Assembly: GCA_016198045.1 (NCBI GenBank) | Contig: JACQJI010000031.1 | Coordinates: forward strand, 1-16,686 | Direction: 5' to 3' | Source of the DNA: Candidatus Doudnabacteria bacterium | GTDB lineage: Bacteria > Patescibacteriota > Doudnabacteria > UBA920 > O2-02-FULL-48-8 | DNA length: 16,686 nt | Part shown: positions 6,425 through 12,985 of the stretch, piece after piece | How the letters are laid out: every line of letters starts with the position of its first letter | How positions within the stretch are numbered: the first letter of the stretch is position 1 | Translations under genes and position numbers: made by a program | Notes under the pieces: model-generated | Seen by the model: only the letters and a program-made list of their open reading frames with translations | The model's database searches: none | Told to the model about the DNA's origin: nothing

Positions 6425-6511
6425 CGACGGGTGACGCAGTTCGGGGGACCCCCAGCAAGCGCGCAGTTATAACGAGCACTTGCTGGGGGTGAACTGCGGC
6501 AGGACCCGTCG
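6425..6511. repeat. 87-nt nested inverted repeat (three stacked stems) between galT and tpiA
   Basis: Three perfect arms pair in nested order: CGACGGGT with ACCCGTCG (6425-6432 / 6504-6511), CGCAGTTC with GAACTGCG (6435-6442 / 6491-6498), and CCCCCAGCAAG with CTTGCTGGGGG (6449-6459 / 6479-6489). Together they give 27 base pairs with small internal loops. The terminal loop (6460-6478) carries the palindrome GTTATAAC (6466-6473). There is no T-run on either side, so this is not a normal terminator. It fills most of the 106-nt gap. It may be a dispersed palindromic element, a structured leader of tpiA, or an RNA-processing or protein-binding site. Confidence 0.85.
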
Positions 6512-6520
6512 TTCTAAGCT

Positions 6521-7513
6521 TCATGGCTGCCTCAAAATGTCCGCCGCGACCTCTGGCACCACTGTGTTGACATAAACATCTGATCCTAACTCAAACCCAC
6601 CCCAGATATTCAGTCTGGGCAAAATTTCCAAATGCCAATGGTAGCTGCGATCGTCATATCGGGTAAGCAACGAATGAGAAACTGGCATGGTGTGGATGTA
6701 ATAATTATATGACGGATTGTGAAACTTGGCATAAAGCTTCTGCAACATAGTTTTTAAAATGCGGGCAAGCGAGAACCGCTCCCTATCACTCATATCGATA
6801 AAGCTGGCGTGATGCCGCTTGGGAATAATGCGCAAAGCGTAAGGAACCCTGGAAGCAAAAGGGGTAAAAACCAAAAAATCTTTATCATCAAGCACAATCC
6901 GCTCCCTGTCACTCAGCTCCTTCAAAATCATCTCACAGTAAACGCACGCGCCGTTCTGCATGAAGTAAACGAAGCTGCCCGTCACTTCGTCATGCAAATG
7001 CTCGGGGACAAAGGGTGTGGCGGCCACCTGGGAATGCGGATGCGCCAAACTTGCCCCGCCGTCTCGGCCGTGATTTTGAAAAATGTGAATGTATTGAACT
7101 TCCGGATGATTGGACAGCTCCCGCATCCTTTCTTGGTACACTTTCAGGTTCAGATCCATCAGCCGGTCTTCCAAAAATCCAGTGAGGATATTATGTGGTC
7201 TGGTGATTATGACCTCATGATCACCCATTCCTTCACGAACTATGTAAAAATCCGACTTCTCGCGCCCGCCCCGATGCCCCAAGGCCTCGAACTTGTTGGG
7301 GATGACTCTTATTTGCCACTTATGTCCTTTGGGGTAACTCGCAATTTCCTGATTATAAGCTTCGTTGCCGGGGCAAAAAACGCAAGTTTTGTCAGAGGAC
7401 GGCAAATTATGCGGAGTCGCGGGAGAAACTACGAAATCTTCCGGACGATTGGTGCGATTGGGCGCAAACAAAACCCAATGTTTCGAAACTATATCTTGGC
7501 GAAATTCGCTCAT
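6521..7513 (-). CDS. galT: Galactose-1-phosphate uridylyltransferase (HIT superfamily)
   Basis: This 330-residue protein belongs to the GalT branch of the HIT superfamily, which exchanges uridylyl groups between UDP-glucose and galactose 1-phosphate through a histidine-UMP intermediate. The active-site motif is AHPHSQ with the likely nucleophile His160. Two CxxC pairs (Cys44/Cys47 and Cys190/Cys193) and a C-terminal HWHLEILPR segment fit the two-domain GalT fold with a bound metal. The N-terminus, with ending WVLFAPNR and RPEDF, is typical. Start ATG 7513 follows ruvX by 13 nt without a clear Shine-Dalgarno. No galactokinase or epimerase is nearby, so the physiological substrate is uncertain. 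Related HIT nucleotidylyltransferases acting on other sugar 1-phosphates are a reasonable alternative. Confidence 0.87.
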   Translation of the reverse strand: MSEFRQDIVSKHWVLFAPNRTNRPEDFVVSPATPHNLPSSDKTCVFCPGNEAYNQEIASYPKGHKWQIRVIPNKFEALGHRGGREKSDFYIVREGMGDHEVIITRPHNILTGFLEDRLMDLNLKVYQERMRELSNHPEVQYIHIFQNHGRDGGASLAHPHSQVAATPFVPEHLHDEVTGSFVYFMQNGACVYCEMILKELSDRERIVLDDKDFLVFTPFASRVPYALRIIPKRHHASFIDMSDRERFSLARILKTMLQKLYAKFHNPSYNYYIHTMPVSHSLLTRYDDRSYHWHLEILPRLNIWGGFELGSDVYVNTVVPEVAADILRQP

Positions 7514-7526
7514 TTTTGATTTTGTC

Positions 7527-7937
7527 TCAAACTGGTGAATTTGTATCCAAAAACCTTTGCAACATTATTTGCGCTGCCAAATTATCCTTAATCGGTCTTT
7601 GTTTTTTTTCGCTTAAACCTTGAGTTCTCAGTAATTTGGTGGCTTCGACAGTGGTGAATCTCTCATCAAGAAAGGTGATCTCAATACCTGTCTGTTGAGC
7701 CAAACTCGAGGCGAACTTCCTTAACAATCCGGCTGAATGTCCTTCACTGCCTTCCGTGCTCCTGGGTAAGCCAACTAAAACTCGTCCTACGTTGTGCTCA
7801 ATGATAATTTTTTTGATCTCCTCGGTAGCGTTTTTTGTTTCAATAGCATGCTCCATGGGAAAGGCAATTTTTCCTTCCTCGTCCGAGATGGCAGCTCCCA
7901 CCCTTTTGCTGCCCCAATCCAGCGCTAGAATCCGCAT
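7527..7937 (-). CDS. ruvX: YqgF/RuvX-type RNase H-fold nuclease
   Basis: This 136-residue protein of the YqgF family is annotated in bacteria as a putative pre-16S rRNA nuclease or Holliday-junction resolvase. Landmarks are LALDWGSKRVGAA at the N-terminus with catalytic-type Asp7, VGLPRSTEG (about 55-63), LDERFTT (Asp91, Glu92) and KDNLAAQIML with Asp118. The order and spacing of the acidic residues match the family, so the active site looks intact. The length of about 136 residues is standard. It starts 6 nt after the htrA stop with no Shine-Dalgarno visible. The role in 16S rRNA maturation is known from the family and not shown here, but it fits a transcript that begins with ribosomal genes. 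Confidence 0.93.
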   Translation of the reverse strand: MRILALDWGSKRVGAAISDEEGKIAFPMEHAIETKNATEEIKKIIIEHNVGRVLVGLPRSTEGSEGHSAGLLRKFASSLAQQTGIEITFLDERFTTVEATKLLRTQGLSEKKQRPIKDNLAAQIMLQRFLDTNSPV

Positions 7938-7943
7938 AGAAGG

Positions 7944-9236
7944 CTATTTACTCTCTCCCAGCGTCACTGTGATCTCTTTTTCGACGCCACCAGTCAAAAT
8001 TTTCATCTTCACAGTATCACCCGGATTATAGTTCTTGAGCAGCCCAGCCAAACTGTTATCCTGATTAATCCTGTTGCCATTTAGTTCCAAAATAATATCA
8101 TTCTCCTTAAGCCCGGCTTTGTCAGCCGCAGAACCCGGGATCACGCCTGGCAGCTTATTGCCTCCGCTGACTATCAAAACACCATAATCAACCGGCAAAT
8201 TATTCTCTTCTTTAAGCGACTGGTTAACTAGGACGTACCTTATCCCCAGGAACGGTTTGATGATCCGGCCAAACTTTTTGAAGTTTTCTATGTCGCTCTT
8301 CAGGTCGTTTACTGGGATAGCAAAGCCCACCAGCTGGCCCTCAGCGTCAATCGCCGTATTGATGCCAACCACCGACCCGCCGATATCCAAAAGTGGACCA
8401 CCAGAGTTGCCTGGGTTGATCGCGGCATCAGTTTGAATCACGCCTTCCAATTGTTCGGAGCCCCCCGCCCCCGACGCGGTAATCGTCCGACCGATACCGG
8501 AAATCACGCCGGTAGTCACGGTATTGCGGTACTGGCCCAAGGAGTTGCCTATGGCTATGACTTTCTGGCCGATTTCAGCATTGGAGGAATCTCCTAAGGA
8601 CAAAGTCGGCAGGTCTTGTGCCTCGATTTTTACCAAAGCTAGATCATTCACGGGATCCCTGGACAAAACCTTAGCATCGTATTTTTTTCCGTCATTGGTC
8701 AGCACCGTATAGGTAGCGTCTTCGTCCGCAACTACGTGTTTGTTGGTGGCGATCAAGCCATCCTTGGAAATTATGAATCCGCTGCCTCCCCCCACTTCTT
8801 GAACATTTGGCTTTGTTTCGTTCTTATTACGAAAGTCAAAAAATGGATCAAAAAAGAATGGGCCAAAGTCATATGGAGAAGAGCTGTAACCGGGAATTTT
8901 ATTGAGGTCTTTGGAAATAATTATGGAAACCACGGCTGGGCTGGATTTTTTGACCACTTCCACCACTGCTGAGTCTTCGTTGACTTGCACCGTGCGAATG
9001 TCAGAAATGGTAGAACCAGTGTTCACTTTCCTGTAAAAAGGCAAGATATAAAGCTCGGCGACCACAGCGCCGGCGATGCCGAAAAGAAAGCTCAACAAAA
9101 TCAGTAGTGACAAAAACCGAGACTCAGGCCTGCCAGTTTCCTTCGGGAGGTCCGAGGTTAAGCTGTTTGCTTGTTTTTTTTCCATTTCCTGCATGAGTTT
9201 GTATTTAATTATACCATATCCGTCAGTATTTCGCAT
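7944..9236 (-). CDS. htrA: HtrA/DegP-like serine protease, membrane-anchored, one PDZ domain
   Basis: Counted from ATG 9236 this is a 430-residue trypsin-fold protease. It has a cytoplasmic tail, one transmembrane helix (about 41-68), then the protease domain with the triad His167 (ATNKHVVA), Asp198 (NDLALVKI) and Ser278 (NPGNSGGP). A single C-terminal PDZ domain follows (about 325-428; PGSAADKAGLKENDIIL). It would degrade or refold misfolded exported proteins outside the membrane, which suits a position near secY. The start is uncertain. ATG 9236 has a GAGG 4 nt upstream inside map and overlaps map by 28 nt. ATG 9194 and ATG 9185 lie just after an extended -10 element and would give 416 or 413 residues. 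None of these choices affects the domains. A Phe-rich stretch at about 125-135 is unusual. Confidence 0.94.
   Translation of the reverse strand: MRNTDGYGIIKYKLMQEMEKKQANSLTSDLPKETGRPESRFLSLLILLSFLFGIAGAVVAELYILPFYRKVNTGSTISDIRTVQVNEDSAVVEVVKKSSPAVVSIIISKDLNKIPGYSSSPYDFGPFFFDPFFDFRNKNETKPNVQEVGGGSGFIISKDGLIATNKHVVADEDATYTVLTNDGKKYDAKVLSRDPVNDLALVKIEAQDLPTLSLGDSSNAEIGQKVIAIGNSLGQYRNTVTTGVISGIGRTITASGAGGSEQLEGVIQTDAAINPGNSGGPLLDIGGSVVGINTAIDAEGQLVGFAIPVNDLKSDIENFKKFGRIIKPFLGIRYVLVNQSLKEENNLPVDYGVLIVSGGNKLPGVIPGSAADKAGLKENDIILELNGNRINQDNSLAGLLKNYNPGDTVKMKILTGGVEKEITVTLGESK
9208..9216 (-). promoter_or_regulatory. Extended -10 element TGGTATAAT at the map-htrA junction
   Basis: The minus strand reads TGGTATAAT, overlapping the map stop codon. 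Transcription would begin near 9201, leaving about 7 nt before ATG 9194. No clear -35 is seen. This is a candidate internal promoter for htrA and downstream genes. Confidence 0.45.
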
Positions 9237-9973
9237 CCTTCCTCTGTGACAATTGCTGTATGCTCAAAATGGGCGGAGCGCCGACCGTCCGCGGTTCTCA
9301 CCGTCCAGCCGTCATCAGCAAACACAACCTTCCATTGTCCTTCGTTAACCATGGGCTCTATGGCCAGAACCATTCCGGAAACCAGCTTGGTTCCAGTTCT
9401 TGGCTGCCCGAAGCAAGGCACTTCCGGATCTTCATGCACCGACTTCCCCACGCCGTGGCCAACCAACTCTCTAACGACGGAAAAGCCATTCAGTTTCGCT
9501 GTGGATTCAATCGCCTGCCCGATGTCGCCGGTGAACTGGCCGGCTTTAACTTTTAAAGCAGCATTAAGACAGGTCCTTGTGGTATCGATAAGATGTAAAC
9601 CATGATTGTCCACATTGCCGACAGGTACTGTCACGGCCGCGTCAGTGTAGAAGCCTTGGTATTCAACCCCCAGATCCAGTCCGACGATATCGCCATCTTT
9701 TAAAACCTTCTTGGAATAAGGAATGCCGTGAACTACTTCGTCGTTGACTGAGACGCACAGACTGGCCGGGAACTTTGGCCCTTGCGGATGAGCTTTGTAA
9801 TTTTTGAATGAGGGCTTGCCGCCTCTTTTTTTGATCTCGGTTTCAGCCAGTATATCCAGTTGGGCTGCTGAAATTCCAGCTTTGGTCTGGTCCATAACCA
9901 AAGCCAGCACTTCAGCCAAAATTCTGCCTGACTTGCGCAAAAGTTCAACCTCTTTTGGATCGTTGGTAGTCAC
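9209..9973 (-). CDS. map: Methionine aminopeptidase type I
   Basis: This 254-residue enzyme removes the initiator methionine from new proteins. All five metal ligands are present with correct spacing: Asp100 and Asp111 (GLDLGVEYQGFYTD), His173 (LVGHGVGKSVHE), Glu206 (AIEPMV) and Glu237 (FEHTAIV). I chose GTG 9973 because the following residues (TTNDPKEVELLRKSGRILAEV) align with the N-terminus of E. coli Map (KTPEDIEKMRVAGRLAAEV). Upstream codons in frame are out-of-frame translation of the previous gene. This start overlaps the kinase gene at 9945-10511 by 29 nt and has only a weak purine tract before it. In most bacteria infA and rpmJ follow map; here htrA does. Confidence 0.95.
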   Translation of the reverse strand: MTTNDPKEVELLRKSGRILAEVLALVMDQTKAGISAAQLDILAETEIKKRGGKPSFKNYKAHPQGPKFPASLCVSVNDEVVHGIPYSKKVLKDGDIVGLDLGVEYQGFYTDAAVTVPVGNVDNHGLHLIDTTRTCLNAALKVKAGQFTGDIGQAIESTAKLNGFSVVRELVGHGVGKSVHEDPEVPCFGQPRTGTKLVSGMVLAIEPMVNEGQWKVVFADDGWTVRTADGRRSAHFEHTAIVTEEGCEILTDMV

Positions 9974-10511
9974 TGATGGCTCTAAGAATGTCTTTGTGCA
10001 CCAAGGAAACTGTTTGCTTGCCGTTGACAAACTTCAGTTTGCGCAACCTTTTGTAATAATCAACTGTCTTGCTGACTTGCTGTTTATAGTATTTAATTCT
10101 GCTATTTATCAGCCTGATATCTCGATCCTCCAGCCGCTGCGATCGGAGCTTGGAGCGTTTGACAATCTCGGTCGTCGGAACCTTGATATAAAGAACAAAA
10201 AAATCGCGATTCCGCTTGTTAAGCTCTTTGACCAGATACTGCGCTTCCGCTTTTAGCCGAGCAGCGCCGACAAAAATTGTATTCCGGTTCCAGGTTAAGT
10301 TCTTCAAGTAATAATTCAAAAACATAATCACAAGACTGCTCGGAGCGGGTGCGCCGTGTCGATACCTATAGCCCCGAAGCTTTCGAAAGTACTCGCCGCT
10401 GCGCGCTAGCCTGACGTTATATTTTTTTGCCAAAAGCAAGGCCTGAGTATCTTTGCCTGAGGCAGAGTCGCCGAGTATAATCAGTTCAAACCCTAAGCGT
10501 TTTTTGCGCAT
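9945..10511 (-). CDS. Divergent adenylate-kinase-like nucleotide kinase (second copy after adk)
   Basis: This 188-residue P-loop protein resembles a degenerate adenylate kinase. The P-loop is GDSASGKD (residues 14-21, followed by TQ), compared with GPPGSGKG in the adk upstream. RLARSGEYFRKL (34-45) sits where Adk has its STG-x-LLR NMP-binding segment. VGAARLKAEAQ (81-91) replaces the usual DGYPRT-x-Q. RSQRLEDRDIRLINSRIKYY (124-142) preserves the LID arginines, and a YYKRL end follows. There is no zinc finger. It is unusually rich in Arg, Lys and Tyr. It starts 7 nt after adk and overlaps map by 29 nt, so it belongs to the operon. It may phosphorylate another nucleoside monophosphate or act on a non-nucleotide substrate; the sequence does not decide. 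Confidence 0.78.
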   Translation of the reverse strand: MRKKRLGFELIILGDSASGKDTQALLLAKKYNVRLARSGEYFRKLRGYRYRHGAPAPSSLVIMFLNYYLKNLTWNRNTIFVGAARLKAEAQYLVKELNKRNRDFFVLYIKVPTTEIVKRSKLRSQRLEDRDIRLINSRIKYYKQQVSKTVDYYKRLRKLKFVNGKQTVSLVHKDILRAISDYQRSKRG

Positions 10512-10542
10512 CTAGTTTCTAGTTTCTGGTTTCTAGTTTCTT
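10512..10542. repeat. Tandem heptamer array (TAGAAAC-like, four units) at the adk 3' end
   Basis: On the + strand four units of GTTTCT(A/G/T) run from 10515 to 10542, preceded by CTA. On the coding strand this reads as repeated TAG/CAG-AAAC. The adk stop TAG (10519-10521) lies inside the array, so the array encodes the last residues of Adk (LETRN) and abuts the next ATG. Confidence 0.85.
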
Positions 10543-11178
10543 TAGAATTTCCTGATGGACTTTTTCGATTGGCTGATCGCCATCTATATGGACCAGCAAA
10601 CCTTGGCTTTCGTAATGTTCCTTCACCGGAGCGGTTTTGGCTAAATATTCCTCGAATCGCTTTTCCATCACGGCCGGATCATCGTCAGAGCGCATAACTA
10701 GTTGGCCGCCGCATTTACTGCAAACACCGGTAGCGTATTCTGGCATGTCGGATTTGTAGATAGTATGGCAAACAGCGCAGCTTTTTCTGTTCGCCAACCT
10801 GGCCAACAGTTTTTGCTTATCGACTTCCAGAAAGACAGCGGCGGTCTTTGGTCCACCCAACTCGGCGGTGAGCTCATCCAAAAAACCAACCTGCCCTAAG
10901 GTTCTGGGGTAACCGTCTAAAATTAATCCCTTAACTTTACCGAGGCTTGTAACTTTAGCCCGAAAAATATTGCGCATCATTTCGTCGGGAATAATAATCC
11001 CCTGATCAATAAAACCTTTGACTTTCTTACCCAACTCTGATTGCTCTCTGGCAATATCTCGAAGCAGAACGCCGGTACTAAAATATGCATAACCTAGCTT
11101 CTTACCCAGCAATTTGCTCTGCGTCCCTTTGCCAGATCCAGGAGGACCCAACATAATATAAATATTTTTTATCACCAT
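10519..11178 (-). CDS. adk: Adenylate kinase, zinc-LID form
   Basis: This 219-residue kinase catalyses ATP + AMP = 2 ADP. The P-loop GPPGSGKGTQ is at 11-20, STGVLLR at 34-40, the NMP/core signature DGYPRTLGQ at 88-96, and the LID holds a Cys4 zinc site (Cys134, 137, 153, 156). A DDDP-containing segment and the arginine helix (MEKRFEEY) come next. Its place after secY is the classic spc-operon order. The start ATG 11178 has no Shine-Dalgarno. An extended -10 (TGCTATAAT) ends 6 nt before it, so the internal transcript could be leaderless. The C-terminal residues LETRN come from a tandem heptamer repeat, so the natural end may have been reshaped by that repeat. Confidence 0.97.
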   Translation of the reverse strand: MVIKNIYIMLGPPGSGKGTQSKLLGKKLGYAYFSTGVLLRDIAREQSELGKKVKGFIDQGIIIPDEMMRNIFRAKVTSLGKVKGLILDGYPRTLGQVGFLDELTAELGGPKTAAVFLEVDKQKLLARLANRKSCAVCHTIYKSDMPEYATGVCSKCGGQLVMRSDDDPAVMEKRFEEYLAKTAPVKEHYESQGLLVHIDGDQPIEKVHQEILKKLETRN

Positions 11179-11184
11179 AGTTTT

Positions 11185-11193
11185 ATTATAGCA
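11185..11193 (-). promoter_or_regulatory. Extended -10 element TGCTATAAT before adk
   Basis: A perfect TATAAT with an upstream TG lies on the minus strand, 6 nt before the adk ATG. The predicted start base is close to the A of ATG 11178, implying a leaderless mRNA. No -35 is seen, because a hairpin occupies that position. Confidence 0.45.
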
Positions 11194-11195
11194 AG

Positions 11196-11215
11196 ATTCC
11201 CGCCTTCGCGGGAAT
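11196..11215. repeat. GC-rich palindrome ATTCCCGC / GCGGGAAT in the secY-adk gap
   Basis: A perfect 8-bp stem with a 4-nt loop (CTTC on +, GAAG on the transcript). Similar G+C-rich palindromes recur in many bacterial genomes, from memory. A pure T-run is missing after it in either direction, so a terminator is possible but weak. Confidence 0.8.
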
Positions 11216-11224
11216 GGTTTTCCA

Positions 11225-11252
11225 TCAACTATTAACTATCACCTATCAACTA
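11225..11252. repeat. Tandem heptamer array (TAGTTGA-like, four units) at the secY stop
   Basis: The minus strand reads TAGTTGA, TAGGTGA, TAGTTAA, TAGTTGA. The first TAG is the secY stop codon. Because the unit is 7 nt, its stop triplets fall in all three frames. The array lies in the 71-nt secY-adk gap beside the palindrome at 11196-11215. Confidence 0.88.
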
Positions 11253-12548
11253 GAAGTTTTCATAATCGCGCATGACCATCTGCGCTTCGACTTGCTTCAT
11301 AACTTCAATCACAACCGCGACCACGATCAAAATGCTAGTCCCTCCGAGGGTTAGGGTTTGAGTTTTAGTAAATGATTGTATGATATACGGCAATACTGCA
11401 ATCAAGCCAAGGAAGATAGCGCCTGCCAGGGTGATCCGGTTTAAAACTTTATAAAGAAACTCCGCGGTCTGCCTGCCTGGCCGTAGTCCTGGCACAAAGC
11501 CTCCTTGTTTCTGAATGTTTTCGGAAATTTCGTCGGGATTAAACACGATCGCGGTATAGAAGTAAGTAAACGCCACCACGAGCAGGAAGTACATAATTCC
11601 ATAATACGTTTGGTTCTGGAAAAAGTCATTGATGGCCTTGGCGGCTGCGGCAATTTGAGCCGTCTTGGAAGCGGAGAAAAAGTTCGCAATCAAGCCGGGA
11701 AAAAGCAAAATCGAAATGGCAAAGATGATTGGGATGACTCCGGCCTGGTTGACCCGCAAAGGCAAATGCGTGTTTACTCCGCCATAAAGCTTGTTGCCCC
11801 GCACGCGCTTGGCGTAAGAAACCGGGATGTTTCTTTGAGCCTCGGTGATCGCCACTATTCCACCAATCACGACCACCGCGACCGCCAAAAATCCTACGGC
11901 CGTAACCAGACTGGTTCCCGAAAGCGAACCGGAGGAAGTGGTGAGGTTGACATAGCCTTGCTGCACCGCCACCGGGAGTTGAGCCACGATGCCGGCAAAA
12001 ATAATCAAAGAAATCCCGTTGCCGATCTTATATTCGGTTATGACTTCTCCCAGCCACATCAAAACCATGGTTCCGGCAACGATGGCCAGCAAAGTTACAA
12101 ACCACTGGAATCCGCTAAAGTTTGCAAGCACTGTGGAACCGCCGGTGCGCGTCAAAAGAATAATTGTTCCGTAGGCCTGAATGGCTGTTAGCGGCACGGT
12201 CATCAACCGCGTATACTGATTGATTTTCGCTCTCCCTGCTTCCCCGCCTTCTTTCTGCAGTTCGCCAAGCTTAGGGATAATGATGGTCAAGAGCTGCATG
12301 ATAATGGAGGCGGTAATGTAGGGCCCCACCCCCAACATGGTTACGGAAAAATTTGACAAGCCGCCGCCCGAAAAGATATTAAACAAACCGAAAAGTTGGT
12401 TGGAGTTAAGCAGGGTGCGCAGGTTGGACAATTCAATTCCCGGGATCGGGATGTTGGCCAAAATTCTGGTGGCGACCAAAAGCAGGGCGATAATCAGGAT
12501 CTTATTTCGCAAATCTTTAGTTTTCCAAATTTGCAGGAGTTTAGACAT
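11250..12548 (-). CDS. secY: Protein translocase subunit SecY
   Basis: This 432-residue, ten-helix channel protein forms the core of the Sec translocon in the cytoplasmic membrane. The N-terminus MSKLLQIWKTKDLRNKI leads into helix 1, with the plug region near IPIPGIELSNLR. The cytoplasmic loop with GNKLYGG and the C5 loop NPDEISENIQKQGGFVPGLRPG with the conserved Arg are present. I chose ATG 12548: the frame extends upstream with a TTG, but that extension is only out-of-frame rplO. ATG 12548 overlaps the rplO stop by 8 nt (ATGTCTAA), in line with other couplings in this window. Its TAG stop is the first unit of a heptamer repeat. Confidence 0.98.
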   Translation of the reverse strand: MSKLLQIWKTKDLRNKILIIALLLVATRILANIPIPGIELSNLRTLLNSNQLFGLFNIFSGGGLSNFSVTMLGVGPYITASIIMQLLTIIIPKLGELQKEGGEAGRAKINQYTRLMTVPLTAIQAYGTIILLTRTGGSTVLANFSGFQWFVTLLAIVAGTMVLMWLGEVITEYKIGNGISLIIFAGIVAQLPVAVQQGYVNLTTSSGSLSGTSLVTAVGFLAVAVVVIGGIVAITEAQRNIPVSYAKRVRGNKLYGGVNTHLPLRVNQAGVIPIIFAISILLFPGLIANFFSASKTAQIAAAAKAINDFFQNQTYYGIMYFLLVVAFTYFYTAIVFNPDEISENIQKQGGFVPGLRPGRQTAEFLYKVLNRITLAGAIFLGLIAVLPYIIQSFTKTQTLTLGGTSILIVVAVVIEVMKQVEAQMVMRDYENF

Positions 12549-12984
12549 TGATTTTTCCCCCGGCTTGCTCAATTTTTTCCCGGGCGCTCCTAGAAACTCT
12601 GACCTTTTCAAAAGTTAAGGCTTTGCTGAGCTTGCCTTCTGCCAAAACTTTCACTGGGATTTCGGGATATTTGATCAATCCCTTATCAAAAGCTGTTTTG
12701 GGACTGATTACTTCTCCGGCGTTAAACTTCCTTTCAATCTGGTCTAAATCCAAAACCTGGTGTTTCGGGTGGCGGCTGGTAAATCCGCGCTTTTTGGGGA
12801 TTTGGCGGTGCAGCGGCATCCGGCCGCCTTCGAAACCTATGGGGATGGAAGCTCCCGCCCTGGCTTTTTGACCTTTGGCGCCGCGGCCAGAAAAAGTCCC
12901 ATGACCTGAGCCAAGGCCGCGTCCCACGACTTTCCGGCGCTTCGTCGAACCCCCTTTAGGTTTTAGTTCATGAAGTTTAAGCAT
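12541..12984 (-). CDS. rplO: 50S ribosomal protein L15
   Basis: This 147-residue L15 binds 23S rRNA in the large subunit. The N-terminal basic, glycine-rich region (PKGGSTKRRKVVGRGLGSGHG) and the GGRMPLHRQIPKRGF-type segment (here KKRGF) are diagnostic. The length is standard. It begins one base after the rpsE stop; rpmD (L30), usually found at this point, is missing and no room exists for it. It overlaps secY by 8 nt. No Shine-Dalgarno is visible at ATG 12984. Confidence 0.98.
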   Translation of the reverse strand: MLKLHELKPKGGSTKRRKVVGRGLGSGHGTFSGRGAKGQKARAGASIPIGFEGGRMPLHRQIPKKRGFTSRHPKHQVLDLDQIERKFNAGEVISPKTAFDKGLIKYPEIPVKVLAEGKLSKALTFEKVRVSRSAREKIEQAGGKINV

Positions 12985-12985
12985 A

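Noticed and set aside
6425..6511. Rho-independent terminator of galT
   Set aside because: No T-run follows the stem on the transcribed strand, and the structure is far longer than a normal terminator.
6809..7519. Long open frame (236 codons) on the + strand
   Set aside because: It lies antisense to galT, has no recognisable domain, and galT has a complete set of catalytic motifs on the other strand.
11505..12191. Open + strand frame of 228 codons
   Set aside because: It is the shadow of secY; its translation is rich in His, Arg and Gly without domain features.
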